From Lactobacillus sp. CBA3606 (GTDB taxonomy: Bacteria; Bacillota; Bacilli; Lactobacillales; Lactobacillaceae), in the NCBI RefSeq assembly GCF_002970935.1, contig NZ_CP027194.1, forward strand, positions 992,001 to 1,056,000: 64,000 nucleotides of DNA, written 5' to 3'. The notes under the pieces were generated by a model. That model was not told the origin of the DNA. It saw nothing but the letters and a program-made list of their open reading frames with translations, and made no database searches. The position numbers and the translations under genes were made by a program. Below, piece by piece: positions 16,485-25,965 of the stretch. Every line of letters starts with the position of its first letter. Position 1 is the stretch's first letter.

Positions 16485-17249
16485 TTAATTAGCGGCGGTT
16501 TCAACCCATTTGTGTAATAAGAAAATGTTAGCGGCCGTTTCTAGTGCAATAATAATAACCATCACTAATAGCCCCACCAACCACTGACTACTACCACTTG
16601 AGCCTAACAACGTCTGTGACACGGTCGCAACTTGATGCATCACGAAACTGACGATGCGGAATGTTAGGAAGATGACCACGATGTACACAATCACATTCAC
16701 TAACCGTTGCCGAGCGCTTGGTAAGAAGTTGCTAGCAGCACTCGTAATCAGATGAACTAAACTAATTGTACTCCAAGCTAACAAGTACAATACCAGCACC
16801 GTGACCAGCGTCCCCAAGCCATACCAAAGTAGATTAGCTGCACTTTGATAAACTAAGAGCGTATCATAATACGTTGATAAATGTGACCAGCCAATTAACG
16901 CCGTTACAACGCTTAAAACGACTTGCGCTAGTAAAAGGTAGATAAAATTAGCTAGCGTCGATAAAATATTAACCGCGTAAAACTTAAGATTACTGATTGG
17001 CACTAAGCGGAACGTATCTTGTCGAAACGCCCGTTCATTACTAACTGACAACATCACGAATGCAATGAAATAAGGTAATACCGACCAACCGGCAACCGAG
17101 TAAAATAAAGTCGCACTCGTAAAGTTACCCTTAATCGCAATCCAAATTGCTGAGACCGCAGTGGCGGCCAGTTCTAGTAACAGTAATTGATTCATGCCTC
17201 GGAATTTAGTCCGACTCATTTCTTTAAAAATCGCCCAAAAACTAGTCAT
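16485..17249 (-). CDS. ABC transporter permease of GntR-linked operon
   Basis: A 254-aa membrane protein with about six spans, starting MTSFWAIFKEMSRTKFRG, as in ABC-2 permeases of YtrA-type operons. GGAGG lies 8 bases before the ATG at 17249, inside the end of the ATPase gene, so the two overlap by 8 bases. It most likely exports lipophilic or cell-envelope-active compounds. The substrate is unknown. Confidence 0.82.
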   Translation of the reverse strand: MTSFWAIFKEMSRTKFRGMNQLLLLELAATAVSAIWIAIKGNFTSATLFYSVAGWSVLPYFIAFVMLSVSNERAFRQDTFRLVPISNLKFYAVNILSTLANFIYLLLAQVVLSVVTALIGWSHLSTYYDTLLVYQSAANLLWYGLGTLVTVLVLYLLAWSTISLVHLITSAASNFLPSARQRLVNVIVYIVVIFLTFRIVSFVMHQVATVSQTLLGSSGSSQWLVGLLVMVIIIALETAANIFLLHKWVETAAN

Positions 17250-17952
17250 CACTGACGCCTCCTTCATATAAGCTTTCATAGTAAGTCTCAATATCCATGC
17301 CCGCATCGTTACGAATTTCGTCCGCACGCTTATGCACTGCAATCCCTTGATCCTTCACAATTACGACTTCATCTAAAATAGCGGCAATTTCTGCGACATA
17401 GTGATCACTGATTAGAATCGTCGCCGTGGCGGGTTTCCACTTTAAAATACTACTAATGATGCGTTTACGACTCATACTATCAATCCCACTGAAAGGTTCA
17501 TCGAGTAAATACAAGTCAACTTGTCGAGCCAGCGTTAAAGCAATCACAACTTTTTCTTTCATCCCTTTTGACAATGCACTTAATTTCTTAGTGCCGTCAA
17601 TTTCAAGGAACCCGGCAATTTCTTGATAACGAGCTTGGTCGAAATCTGGATAAACCGTCTCGTAATAACTAACGACCCGATCAACTTTAACGGCACTGGA
17701 AAAGCCATGGAGTTGTTCAGAAAAGCTCAAATGACGCTTCCGCTTCGCCTCATCGGTTTCATCACTGACGGTAATCGTGCCACTGCCTTTAGCACTACCC
17801 GTGATTAACCGCATCAATGTCGTTTTGCCGGCACCGTTCTCACCTAATAAACCGACAATTTTGCCAGCTTGAATCGTTAAGTTAACCGTTGATAGGATTG
17901 TTTTACGATTATGGCGATAATTTAAATCTTTAACTGCTAATACATTACTCAT
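17242..17952 (-). CDS. ABC transporter ATP-binding protein of GntR-linked operon
   Basis: A 236-aa nucleotide-binding subunit with Walker A GENGAGKTT at about 37-45, a degenerate signature LSKGMKEKV, Walker B VDLYLLDEPFSGID and the switch His in SDHY. GAGAGGGG stands before the ATG at 17952, which overlaps the end of the GntR gene by 8 bases. It powers the permease encoded next. Gene order regulator-ATPase-permease matches YtrA-like envelope-stress transporters. Confidence 0.92.
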   Translation of the reverse strand: MSNVLAVKDLNYRHNRKTILSTVNLTIQAGKIVGLLGENGAGKTTLMRLITGSAKGSGTITVSDETDEAKRKRHLSFSEQLHGFSSAVKVDRVVSYYETVYPDFDQARYQEIAGFLEIDGTKKLSALSKGMKEKVVIALTLARQVDLYLLDEPFSGIDSMSRKRIISSILKWKPATATILISDHYVAEIAAILDEVVIVKDQGIAVHKRADEIRNDAGMDIETYYESLYEGGVSDD

Positions 17953-18319
17953 GTTGTGCCCCTCTCTGCTCAATATACCGTTGTAAACTAGCCATAATTT
18001 CTGAATCGTCTAAATTTAGCGCATGGAGTTGTTCATAAACCGTCGCCAACTGAGCCATGACTAATTGCTCTTTTAATTGGGCAATTCGTGCGGTATCCGT
18101 TGTGACAAAGTTACCTTTTCCCCGTTGCGACGTCAAGGTACCTTCCGCAATCATCTCGCTCAAAGCCCGCTGCACCGTGTTCACATTAACCGTCAAATCC
18201 ACGGCTAACTGCCGCACTGCCGGTAACTGGTCGCCTGGCTTTAGTTGATTCATCATTATTTCATGGTAAATATGCGTTTTAATCTGTTTATAAATTGGGA
18301 TCTTGTCGTCAAATTGCAC
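17945..18319 (-). CDS. GntR-family regulator, YtrA subfamily
   Basis: A 124-aa short GntR regulator: winged helix (IPIYKQIKTHIYHEIMMNQL, LPAVRQLAVDLTVNVNTVQRAL) with a brief helical tail instead of an effector domain. That size is typical of YtrA repressors controlling their own ABC operon. I choose GTG at 18319 because GGGAGG lies 9 bases upstream. An earlier ATG would start inside the operator repeat. It probably represses the operon through the dyad at 18335-18360. Confidence 0.9.
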   Translation of the reverse strand: MQFDDKIPIYKQIKTHIYHEIMMNQLKPGDQLPAVRQLAVDLTVNVNTVQRALSEMIAEGTLTSQRGKGNFVTTDTARIAQLKEQLVMAQLATVYEQLHALNLDDSEIMASLQRYIEQRGAQHE

Positions 18320-18334
18320 TTTGTAACGCCTCCC

Positions 18335-18385
18335 TAGTGTTCTATTCATCTATAACACTATAACACAACTACTTTTAAACCACAA
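18335..18385 (-). promoter_or_regulatory. Promoter and operator of the GntR-ABC operon
   Basis: -35 TTGTGG (18380-18385), 17-base spacer and -10 TATAGT (18357-18362) on the minus strand. An inverted repeat TAGTGTT...AACACTA (18335-18341 with 18354-18360) covers the -10 and start. This is the expected position for autorepression by the GntR protein. Confidence 0.65.
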
Positions 18386-18394
18386 GTTGACACT

Positions 18395-18440
18395 AAAATG
18401 ATCCACTTGTAGGGTTAAACCATTACAAGCGGATCATTTT
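18395..18440 (-). terminator. Terminator of the glcU-gdh operon
   Basis: Stem of 10+6 bp with one mismatch (18395-18411 with 18424-18440), ending in ATTTTA on the minus strand, just after the gdh stop. Confidence 0.6.
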
Positions 18441-18462
18441 AAGGGGTCCTATTTATCTAAAT

Positions 18463-19248
18463 TTAGCCTTGACCATCCTTGAAAGCAGGATATAACGTCA
18501 TCCCACCATCAATAAATAGCGTTATTCCGGTCACATAGCTTGACTCCGACGATGCTAACCAGGCTGCTCCAGCGGCGACTTCGGCGGGCGACCCAATCCG
18601 ATTCATCGGTACCATCGAAACGGTTTGGTCGTATTGTGCTTGATTCGCAAACTTTTTCGCATTAATCGGTGTATTAATGGCACCCGGGCCAATGGCGTTC
18701 ACGCGAATCCCATCTTTCGCATATTCCATCGCAATTGTTTTCGTAAATAACTTAACGCTGCCCTTAGCCGCCGCATAACTGGCAAAGGTCGGCCATGGAA
18801 TCTGTTCATGAACCGAAGACATGTTAATAATGGTTCCTTTGACGTGATTAGCTTTAAAATACTTCAACGCCATCCGTGCGCCCAAAAAGACCCCCGTTTG
18901 GTCAACTGCGGTCACTTTATTCCAATCCGCTAGGGATAATTCATGGGTTGCCGCCTTAATCTCCATCCCGGCATTATTCACCCAAATATCGAGTTTGCCA
19001 AAATGATCTAAGGCTGTTTGACACAACTTTTCAGCGCCGGCTGCCGTACTAATATCCGCTTGAACAATTTCAGCTTGACCACCACTTTTAACCACAGCGG
19101 CAGCGGCCGTTTCAGCACCAGCCCGATCACGATGATAATTAATAACCACGTTCATTTTTTCAGCACCAAACCGTTCGGCAATCGCATTCCCGATTCCTTT
19201 GGAGCCACCTGTAACGACGGCAACTTTACCTTTTAAATCTTGATACAT
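18463..19248 (-). CDS. gdh: Glucose 1-dehydrogenase-type short-chain dehydrogenase
   Basis: A 261-aa SDR enzyme that likely oxidises beta-D-glucose to gluconolactone with NAD(P). The cofactor motif is TGGSKGIG (14-21), followed by NNAG, the catalytic Ser in NMSS, and YAAAK. The ending YPAFKDGQG is characteristic of Bacillus-type glucose dehydrogenases. It follows the sugar-uptake gene by 16 bases, the same pairing as glcU-gdh in Bacillus and Staphylococcus. This forms a non-phosphorylating glucose uptake and oxidation route. Confidence 0.88.
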   Translation of the reverse strand: MYQDLKGKVAVVTGGSKGIGNAIAERFGAEKMNVVINYHRDRAGAETAAAAVVKSGGQAEIVQADISTAAGAEKLCQTALDHFGKLDIWVNNAGMEIKAATHELSLADWNKVTAVDQTGVFLGARMALKYFKANHVKGTIINMSSVHEQIPWPTFASYAAAKGSVKLFTKTIAMEYAKDGIRVNAIGPGAINTPINAKKFANQAQYDQTVSMVPMNRIGSPAEVAAGAAWLASSESSYVTGITLFIDGGMTLYPAFKDGQG

Positions 19249-19264
19249 CTTAGCATTCCTCCAT

Positions 19265-20119
19265 TTATTTGATTACGGTCGTTAGCACCGCGCCGACTAC
19301 AATCAGGCCTAAACCTAACAACGTTAGCACTAAGGCCCGACCATGACGAGCCTCGTGTAAAAACAATAAACCGCCGAGTGTCGAAATAACCACGGACAAT
19401 TGTGAAACAACAAAGGCAATATTTACCCCATTCAGGCTAACTGAATAGATATAAGCAATCGCCCCAATTGAGAAAAACACGCCAGCAATCATCGTTTGCC
19501 AACTGGCTGGTTCCTTAATCACCTTAAAATTATGCGTTACTAGCAAATAGATCAGCACAGCCAAGACCATGCCCACAGCTTCTGGTAAAAATAATGCAAT
19601 CCCAGATGTGCTAGCAACCTTGGGAATAGCGCTGTACACCCAATACCCAATCGTCGTGAGCACTAATGTCACCACCGCCTGATGCCCACGCCCCGTTGTT
19701 TGCGTCGACTGCTGCACCGACGTTAGCACAATGCCGAGCACAAGTAATAAGATACCCATAAAGCCCAGTAACTTAGCGGCTGCACTGTGCCATTCACCAA
19801 AAATAATGACTCCAATCAAAGTCGTCCCAATTAATTGCAACCCCGTTGAAAGTGGCATTGTCCGGGCGACCCCGATTGCTTGATAAGCATTATATTGACC
19901 AACTTGGCTTAAGACCCAGAAAGCACCAGCAACCATTCCTAACATAAAATCAGTCGTGGTGACTGCAGGCCGAACCACCAGCACAGTCAATAGGCCAACT
20001 AACAAGGCCCCCACCGCAGTCCCAAAAATTTGATTACGCGGATTACTTTTAATCCGTGAAACCGCCAATGGTAAGGCTCCCCAGGCGATTGCGGGGACCA
20101 AAGTTAGGATTAATTTCAT
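19265..20119 (-). CDS. glcU: GlcU/RbsU-family sugar uptake permease
   Basis: A 284-aa membrane protein with about ten spans of the glucose/ribose porter (GRP, DMT superfamily) type. Marks are AWGALPLAVSRIKSNPRNQIFGT near the start and the SQVGQYNAYQAIGVARTMPLSTGLQ region, here cited only in part as family hallmarks. It imports glucose by proton symport. It is first in an operon with glucose dehydrogenase, which makes glucose rather than ribose the better guess. A cre-like site lies upstream. Confidence 0.85.
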   Translation of the reverse strand: MKLILTLVPAIAWGALPLAVSRIKSNPRNQIFGTAVGALLVGLLTVLVVRPAVTTTDFMLGMVAGAFWVLSQVGQYNAYQAIGVARTMPLSTGLQLIGTTLIGVIIFGEWHSAAAKLLGFMGILLLVLGIVLTSVQQSTQTTGRGHQAVVTLVLTTIGYWVYSAIPKVASTSGIALFLPEAVGMVLAVLIYLLVTHNFKVIKEPASWQTMIAGVFFSIGAIAYIYSVSLNGVNIAFVVSQLSVVISTLGGLLFLHEARHGRALVLTLLGLGLIVVGAVLTTVIK

Positions 20120-20223
20120 TTAACTTGGCTTCCTTCCATCTTTTATTCCATGCAATACCTTTTGCACAAGTTAAATATAACCGATGCCCCTACTCAAACA
20201 ACAGCTAAAACCACTTGCATTTT

Positions 20224-20238
20224 TTGCAACCGCAATTG
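20224..20238. promoter_or_regulatory. cre-like site upstream of glcU
   Basis: TTGCAACCGCAATTG fits the cre consensus at 13 of 15 positions, about 105 bases before glcU. It is partly palindromic. Weak evidence for CcpA control. Confidence 0.3.
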
Positions 20239-20260
20239 GTTGAATCGCGACACAAAAAAT

Positions 20261-20289
20261 GCCTAGTCCCTAATAAACGTGGACTAGGC
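20261..20289 (-). terminator. Terminator of the 20396-21319 hydrolase gene
   Basis: Perfect 9-bp stem (20261-20269 with 20281-20289), 11-base loop and ATTTTTT on the minus strand. Confidence 0.75.
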
Positions 20290-20395
20290 CGTAAATAATT
20301 GCCAATTATATTTAATTATTACCAGTAAACAAACTGGGCTTACCATTTATCCTTAACCAAGCTAACTGTTGATTTTGGCATGGGTAAGGTCATTT

Positions 20396-21319
20396 TTATT
20401 GCACATATTGGGCTAAAAAGGTAGCAACTTGTCGCTTATATGTCGCATAATCTTGCGTAATCGCCGTCGTATGTCCAGCCCCTTTGACCAACCATAACTT
20501 TTTAGGTTGATTAGCCTGTTGATACAATGTTTTTCCCATCTTAGTCGGCACAAAATCATCTTTAGTCCCACTAATAATCATAATCGGTAACCGATTCTTT
20601 TTGATTTGTTTAACAGCATCCGCCGCACCAAACGTATACCCCGCACGTAGTTTCGTAATCGCACTCGTCACATCGACTAATGGAAAGGCTGGTAAATGGT
20701 ACAACTGCCCTGCTTGATAACTAATAATCGCTTTGGCACTTGTAAATGGACTATCTACCACGTAGGCCTTGATAGCCGGAATTTGCGTTTCACCACTCGC
20801 CATGGTCATGCCAGCCGCACCCATGCTAATCCCGCTCATGACAATTTGGGTGGTTGCGGTTCGCTTAACCACGGCCTGCGCCCATTGCAAATCATCTTTA
20901 CGTTCCAGCCAGCCATAGCCGACCGCCTGACCTTGACTAGCACCGGCGGCCCGAGCGTCTGGGACCAATACGTTATACCCAAGTTCATGATACATGCCAG
21001 CCCAAGCGCCCATCAAAGCTTTATTACCCGCAAAACCATGGGCTAACACGACTGTTTTCTTTGACTTATTTTTCGGTAAATACCAAGCAACTAATTTTAA
21101 ATGATCCTTAGACGTCATCGTCCAAGTTTGCTTCTTGGCGGTTAAATACCACTTTTTTTCACGATAGACTGCACTCTTTTTCGATAGTTTCGTACTCTGG
21201 GTCACAAACGCTTTATCGCCCCGCGCAATCGCAACTTGATAGAAGTACGTTCCCGCCCCAATTAAGGCGCCCGCTAACAAAATAACGATGACGCCGCCTG
21301 TAATTAACCACTTTTTCAT
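20396..21319 (-). CDS. Membrane-anchored alpha/beta hydrolase
   Basis: A 307-aa protein with an N-terminal membrane anchor (about 5-27) and an extracellular alpha/beta hydrolase domain. Serine nucleophile motif GISMGAAG, oxyanion segment VLAHGFAGNK, acidic residue in GTKDDFVP and catalytic His in GAGHTTA are all present. It probably acts on esters or peptides outside the membrane. The ATG at 21319 is preferred to an upstream TTG that sits on top of the ribosome site. The specific substrate is unknown. Confidence 0.88.
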   Translation of the reverse strand: MKKWLITGGVIVILLAGALIGAGTYFYQVAIARGDKAFVTQSTKLSKKSAVYREKKWYLTAKKQTWTMTSKDHLKLVAWYLPKNKSKKTVVLAHGFAGNKALMGAWAGMYHELGYNVLVPDARAAGASQGQAVGYGWLERKDDLQWAQAVVKRTATTQIVMSGISMGAAGMTMASGETQIPAIKAYVVDSPFTSAKAIISYQAGQLYHLPAFPLVDVTSAITKLRAGYTFGAADAVKQIKKNRLPIMIISGTKDDFVPTKMGKTLYQQANQPKKLWLVKGAGHTTAITQDYATYKRQVATFLAQYVQ

Positions 21320-21421
21320 CCATTCCGCCAACCTTACTTAAATATTGGGTGAATTTTCGCCACTACCACCATCATAACGTTTATAATTAGAGATAACTAG
21401 ACTATATTTGGAGGGTATGTG

Positions 21422-23224
21422 ATGCATTATTCAGAAACTTGGGACCTCGATCGGATTTTTCCCGGTGGGATTGATTCACCAGCTTTAACCACTAAGCTGG
21501 CCACCATTAAACAGCAACTCCAAACGACACAAACGGCTTTAACGAACTGGCGGGTCGACGCTGACACCCCCACTTATGATTGGTTTCAACAATTAGTCAG
21601 TGACTTGCAAACCATTCAAGCTGGCATCGCGCAGAGCCAAGTCTTCGTTGTGGCAATCCAGTCGGCGGATGCTAGTGATACTAAGGCGGGCACGCAACTT
21701 AACCAACTGTATCAATTAGATAATCAATTCGAAAATTTAATGACGCAATTCAAAAAACGGTTAGTCCAACTATCGACGACGACCTTTAATCACCTATTGG
21801 CTCAGCCAAAATTACAATCATTAGCCTTTAACCTAACAGAATTTCGCCAACAAGGCTTAACCTTACTGGATGACCGAACCGAGGCTTTGATTAACGATTT
21901 CGCCGTTGATGGTTTTCAAGGTTGGAGTGACCACTACGACACCTTAGTGAGTCAACTTAAGATCAAATATACTGACGAACACGGTCAGCGACAGACACTA
22001 TCAGCCGGTCAGGCTCAAAATAAATTGGCCGCTGCCATGCCAAATGCGCAACGAACGGCATTAATGGCTAGCTGGGAACAAGCTTGGCAAGCACAAGCAG
22101 CCCCCTTTGCAGATACGCTCAACCATCTGGCGGGTTTTCGCTTACAGAACTACCAAGCACACGGCACCACCGACTTTTTACGTCGGCCATTAGCGCTTAA
22201 TCGGATGAGCCGCGCCACCTTAGATACCATGTATCAAGTGGTCGCCGACAACCAAGCCTTACTGCTCAGCTATTTGAATCGCAAAATTGCCCTCATGGGT
22301 AAAACCCAACTTGATTGGCAGGATGTCGAAGCACCATTAACACTGGGACACGCGACCAATAGTCAAACCTACGATCAAGCGGCAGCTTTTGTCATCGCCA
22401 ACTTTCAAAAATTCAGTCCGAAAATGGCTAAATTAGCCCAGCATGCCTTTGAAAATCGCTGGATTGAAGCCGAAAATCGGCCAAATAAACGGCCCGGTGG
22501 TTATATGGATACCCTACCTGAGACCCAAGAATCGCGAATTTTTATGACTTTCACGGGGTCACCCAATGATACCGCCACCTTAGCCCATGAACTGGGCCAT
22601 GCCTTTCATGCTGATGTCATCAAAGACTTACCGCTTTGGCGGCAGGACTATGCCATGAACGTGGCCGAGACCGCTTCAACTTTTGCGGAACTAATTGTTG
22701 CGGATGCCAATGTCAAGACGGCTACCGACCCCAAAACTAAGCTGAATCTATTGGATGCTAAAATGCAAAATCCATTAGCCATGTTCTTGAATATTCGAGC
22801 CCGGTACTTATTCGAAACCAGCTTCTATCAAGCTCGTCAACAGCATATTGTGACCCCTGATGAGTTATCAAGCTTAATGCTAGCCGCCCAAAAAGAAGCT
22901 TACGGTCAGGCCTTAACAACTTATCATCCAACTTTTTGGGCCAGCAAGTTGCATTTCTACATTGCGGATGTCCCTTTCTATAATTTCCCGTATACTTTTG
23001 GCTATCTGTTCAGTCTGGGAATTTATGCGCAAGCGCAAACGAATGACCACTTCGAAGACCGCTATATCGCACTTTTACGGGATACTGCGGCGATGTCAAC
23101 GGAAGCTTTAGCCCAAAAGCATCTCGGCGTTGACCTCACTAAGCCAGATTTCTGGCAGGCTGGGGTCGCTTTAATCAAACAAGATATTGATGAATTTATG
23201 ACGCTTTCGGAACCCCTACTATAA
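21422..23224 (+). CDS. Oligoendopeptidase F-like M3 metallopeptidase
   Basis: A 600-aa cytoplasmic zinc peptidase of family M3B that degrades short peptides. The zinc motif HELGH begins at about residue 388 (TLAHELGHAFHAD), with the third ligand Glu in ETASTFAE. Length matches PepF/PepB of lactic acid bacteria. GGAGG lies 6 bases before the ATG at 21422. The XRE regulator gene follows after 18 bases. Confidence 0.92.
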   Translation: MHYSETWDLDRIFPGGIDSPALTTKLATIKQQLQTTQTALTNWRVDADTPTYDWFQQLVSDLQTIQAGIAQSQVFVVAIQSADASDTKAGTQLNQLYQLDNQFENLMTQFKKRLVQLSTTTFNHLLAQPKLQSLAFNLTEFRQQGLTLLDDRTEALINDFAVDGFQGWSDHYDTLVSQLKIKYTDEHGQRQTLSAGQAQNKLAAAMPNAQRTALMASWEQAWQAQAAPFADTLNHLAGFRLQNYQAHGTTDFLRRPLALNRMSRATLDTMYQVVADNQALLLSYLNRKIALMGKTQLDWQDVEAPLTLGHATNSQTYDQAAAFVIANFQKFSPKMAKLAQHAFENRWIEAENRPNKRPGGYMDTLPETQESRIFMTFTGSPNDTATLAHELGHAFHADVIKDLPLWRQDYAMNVAETASTFAELIVADANVKTATDPKTKLNLLDAKMQNPLAMFLNIRARYLFETSFYQARQQHIVTPDELSSLMLAAQKEAYGQALTTYHPTFWASKLHFYIADVPFYNFPYTFGYLFSLGIYAQAQTNDHFEDRYIALLRDTAAMSTEALAQKHLGVDLTKPDFWQAGVALIKQDIDEFMTLSEPLL

Positions 23225-23242
23225 CGAAATGGAAGTGACAAC

Positions 23243-23659
23243 ATGTTTCCAGAACGCTTAAGAGCTTTACGTCGCGGTCAAAAAATGACCCTCGGTGAAC
23301 TTGCCACGGCCTTAAATAACTTAGCTGACGCTGATTTAACTCATCGCCAAAATACCGCTGCCCAAATTGGAAATTGGGAACGCAATTTACGAACCCCTTC
23401 TTATTTAGAAGTCCGTAAATTGGCTGAATTTTTCAACGTGACAACCGATTATTTATCGGGACGTGCTGACCAAGAAGAATATGATTTAGGCCGGATTTTC
23501 TTATCTGGCAAACCGCTCACCTTTAATCAAGAGCATCTCTCCAGTGAAGATCGTTACGAATTATTTCAATTAATGAATGGCTATCTACACGGTCGCCAAC
23601 AACGGTTAACGCCCGACGCTGCTGGTCAAGAAGAACTTGATTTACACTTTGACAATTAG
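23243..23659 (+). CDS. XRE-family regulator
   Basis: A 138-aa DNA-binding protein with an N-terminal Cro/C1 helix-turn-helix (residues 4-75: LRALRRGQKMTLGELA, QIGNWERNLRTPSYLEVRKLAEFF, then VTTDYLSG). The C-terminal 60 residues are unassigned. It is followed after 9 bases by the methyltransferase-like gene, so they are probably one transcription unit. Target unknown. Confidence 0.88.
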   Translation: MFPERLRALRRGQKMTLGELATALNNLADADLTHRQNTAAQIGNWERNLRTPSYLEVRKLAEFFNVTTDYLSGRADQEEYDLGRIFLSGKPLTFNQEHLSSEDRYELFQLMNGYLHGRQQRLTPDAAGQEELDLHFDN

Positions 23660-23668
23660 GAGTACACC

Positions 23669-24522
23669 ATGAATCCGAAAAAATTAAAGCAATTAAAGAA
23701 ACGGGCCAAAAAACAACCAACCACTAAACCATATATTGAACAACTCACCCATTATCGTGAGTTGTTCCAAGATGACCCGCAAGTGTTAGTACTCATTAAT
23801 AACGCCTTGGAAAGTGATCGGTTGCTAGCCGCCGGGTTACCCCCCAACAATTACCGGTATTACAATTGCCTGATGACTTTCAAGATCAACTTTTTCAACG
23901 CCTTAATACTCAGTATGCCATGGGAGATCCGGCCGGTGACGCCGCCTGGAATCAGCTTTCAGCTGCGTTACCAAAAGTTGACCAACTTCTTCGTGATTTC
24001 CGGGATTATCTCGAAGATCAGTATGGCATGTGGGCCTATATCAGTGCGCCCTTTTTAAAAGACTTGGCCGATTTCGTTGGTGACGCCCCCGTCTTAGAGG
24101 TCATGGCAGGTAATGGCTACATCTCAAAAGGCCTCAAGCGACTACACCCCAATCAAACGGTCATCACCACTGACTCGAAAGCTTGGACTAAAGAAACTGA
24201 TAATCAGACCGGCCGCCAACCAGTCACTGCCATTGAAGCATTGGATGCGGTCACTGCTTTTAAACGCTACGCCGCTGACATCGACTACGTTATCATGGCA
24301 TGGTCACCAGATAAGCTCACTTTAGATTGGGACCTGCTGCAAGCTATTCGTGCCAGTGAGACACCAGTCCCATTAATTTGTATTGGTGAAAAGTATGGGG
24401 CCACCGGTTCCAAGCAGTTCTGGGATCACGCCCATTATCGCGACGATGACGCAGTTACCCAATTAAATGCGCATTATCGTCCCTTTGATTTAATTCATGA
24501 TCAAGTCTATGTCATTTCATAG
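23669..24522 (+). pseudogene. SAM-dependent methyltransferase-like gene with frameshift
   Basis: Two overlapping frames join into one protein of about 284 aa. The first part starts MNPKKLKQLKKRAKK at 23669 and the second runs through VLEVMAGNGYISKGL, a SAM-binding motif I, to 24522. They connect cleanly (…AAGLPPQQLPVLQLPDDF…) if one C is added to the six-C run at 23840-23845. So the gene is intact apart from a one-base loss. Sequencing error, recent mutation or slippage-based switching are all possible. Substrate unknown. Confidence 0.75.
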
Positions 24523-24547
24523 CATTTTGATGCTCTTGATGACCGAC

Positions 24548-24599
24548 AAAAAACAATCGTAACCAGAATTTTGCGAATTCCGGTTACGATTGTTTTTTT
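24548..24599. terminator. Strong bidirectional terminator
   Basis: 17-bp perfect outer stem (24548-24564 with 24582-24598), one mismatch, then 5 more pairs. A-run and T-run flank it between convergent genes. Confidence 0.8.
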
Positions 24600-24637
24600 G
24601 TCTAACTCGCTGCTCAAGTTATCCACAGGGGATAACT

Positions 24638-25423
24638 TTAAGCCAAAATTGCGGTTTTTAAAAAGTCGACTGCTGCCGCATGCATCTTATGTGGTACATG
24701 ATGCCCACCACCTTCAGCCGTTTTAAAAACCGTTTGAGCTAAAGCTGGCGTATCTGCAAATTTCTGCTTAAAATCAGCGACGTATTGGTATGGAACCATC
24801 GTATCTGCCGTACCATTAAAGAAAAACATTGGCCGCCCAGCTAACCGGTCAGCATGTTGTGACAAATCAAATTGACCAAGCTGGTCGTAAGTAGTCTGCA
24901 ACCAAGCACTCGGTAACTTGGCTTGGATGGCAGCTGGTAATTGCGCAACTTGGGCCTTAGCAAATGCCGTTGGGGCTGGCGCACCAATTAAGGAGGCCCC
25001 AGCAACGACAGCTGGTTGAGTTGCCATAATTGCAGCCGCCGTAATGCCTCCCATCGACGTCCCCATTACCCCCAGCTGGTCAGGATCACTAATACCTTGT
25101 GCCACTAGCGCCGCAACTAACCGTGGAAATTCAGCAACCGAATGCCCCACAATTTCCCAAAAATGTTCCGGATGTTGATCCAAGTCAACTTCGGTTGCCC
25201 GACTACCGTGCAAATAAGCAGTCGGTAAAATCACGCGAAAACCCGCTTGGACCAATTGATAGCTAGCCACTAATTCAGCTGACGTAGGGGTGGTCCAACC
25301 ATGATAATCAATGATAGTCGGTTGTTTGGTCTGGGCTTGACTCGCCGCAAACACATGTAATACAGGTAATTCATCCAGCTTCGTCGTCCGGACAATCACA
25401 TCTTCAAAGACAGTCGTTGTCAT
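24638..25423 (-). CDS. Alpha/beta hydrolase (esterase/prolyl-oligopeptidase-like)
   Basis: A 261-aa cytoplasmic hydrolase. Nucleophile motif GTSMGG, acid segment NGTADTMVPYQ and catalytic His in GGGHHVPH are visible, with an early DYHGW oxyanion-loop segment. It resembles YitV-type esterases. The ATG at 25423 is preferred because GGTGA stands just before it. It is flanked by the DnaA-box intergenic spaces. The substrate is unknown. Confidence 0.85.
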   Translation of the reverse strand: MTTTVFEDVIVRTTKLDELPVLHVFAASQAQTKQPTIIDYHGWTTPTSAELVASYQLVQAGFRVILPTAYLHGSRATEVDLDQHPEHFWEIVGHSVAEFPRLVAALVAQGISDPDQLGVMGTSMGGITAAAIMATQPAVVAGASLIGAPAPTAFAKAQVAQLPAAIQAKLPSAWLQTTYDQLGQFDLSQHADRLAGRPMFFFNGTADTMVPYQYVADFKQKFADTPALAQTVFKTAEGGGHHVPHKMHAAAVDFLKTAILA

Positions 25424-25568
25424 TATTATCACCATTTCTCAAATTAATAAGTCTCAGTTTAGCAGAGAATTATCCACAAACCAATCAATAAGGCCCTCGC
25501 ACCCCCTTCAAACCACGCACAAAAAAACGCTAACTCCGGAGTTATCCACAGTTAACGTTAGTTACCGC

Positions 25569-25889
25569 TTATTTTTCTAAAGTATCTAAGAAATCTTCAA
25601 CTTGTTTTTGGGTTTTACGGAACTTATCCACATAGCGACCCGTTTCTTCACCGTCTTCAATCCCAACGAAGCTTGGAATCCCCATAACGCCCATTTCTTG
25701 CGCAATCTCAATGTTAGCATCCCGGTCAACCGTAATCCAATCATATTGATCATATTTAGCTTCGATTTGGGGCATGACGGGCTTAATAAAAGCACAATCA
25801 GGGCACCAATCCGCCGTAAAGAATAACATATGCTTGCCAGTTTTGATGCGTTCCCGAATTTCTTCATCACTTAAAGTTGCTGTTGCCAT
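25569..25889 (-). CDS. Thioredoxin-family protein
   Basis: A 106-aa thioredoxin-fold protein with active site WCPDC (W28-C32) and cis-Pro in GIPSF. The CPDC centre differs from the usual CGPC of TrxA, so it belongs to a variant branch. It likely reduces protein disulfides in the cytoplasm. A GGAGG-like site precedes the ATG. It is probably monocistronic. Confidence 0.9.
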   Translation of the reverse strand: MATATLSDEEIRERIKTGKHMLFFTADWCPDCAFIKPVMPQIEAKYDQYDWITVDRDANIEIAQEMGVMGIPSFVGIEDGEETGRYVDKFRKTQKQVEDFLDTLEK

Positions 25890-25965
25890 CTGAATGCCTC
25901 CAAATATCTATTTATTTCAATAATTCAAGTTTACCACGTACAAAAAGTAAGTAAAGCCTTTTGTC

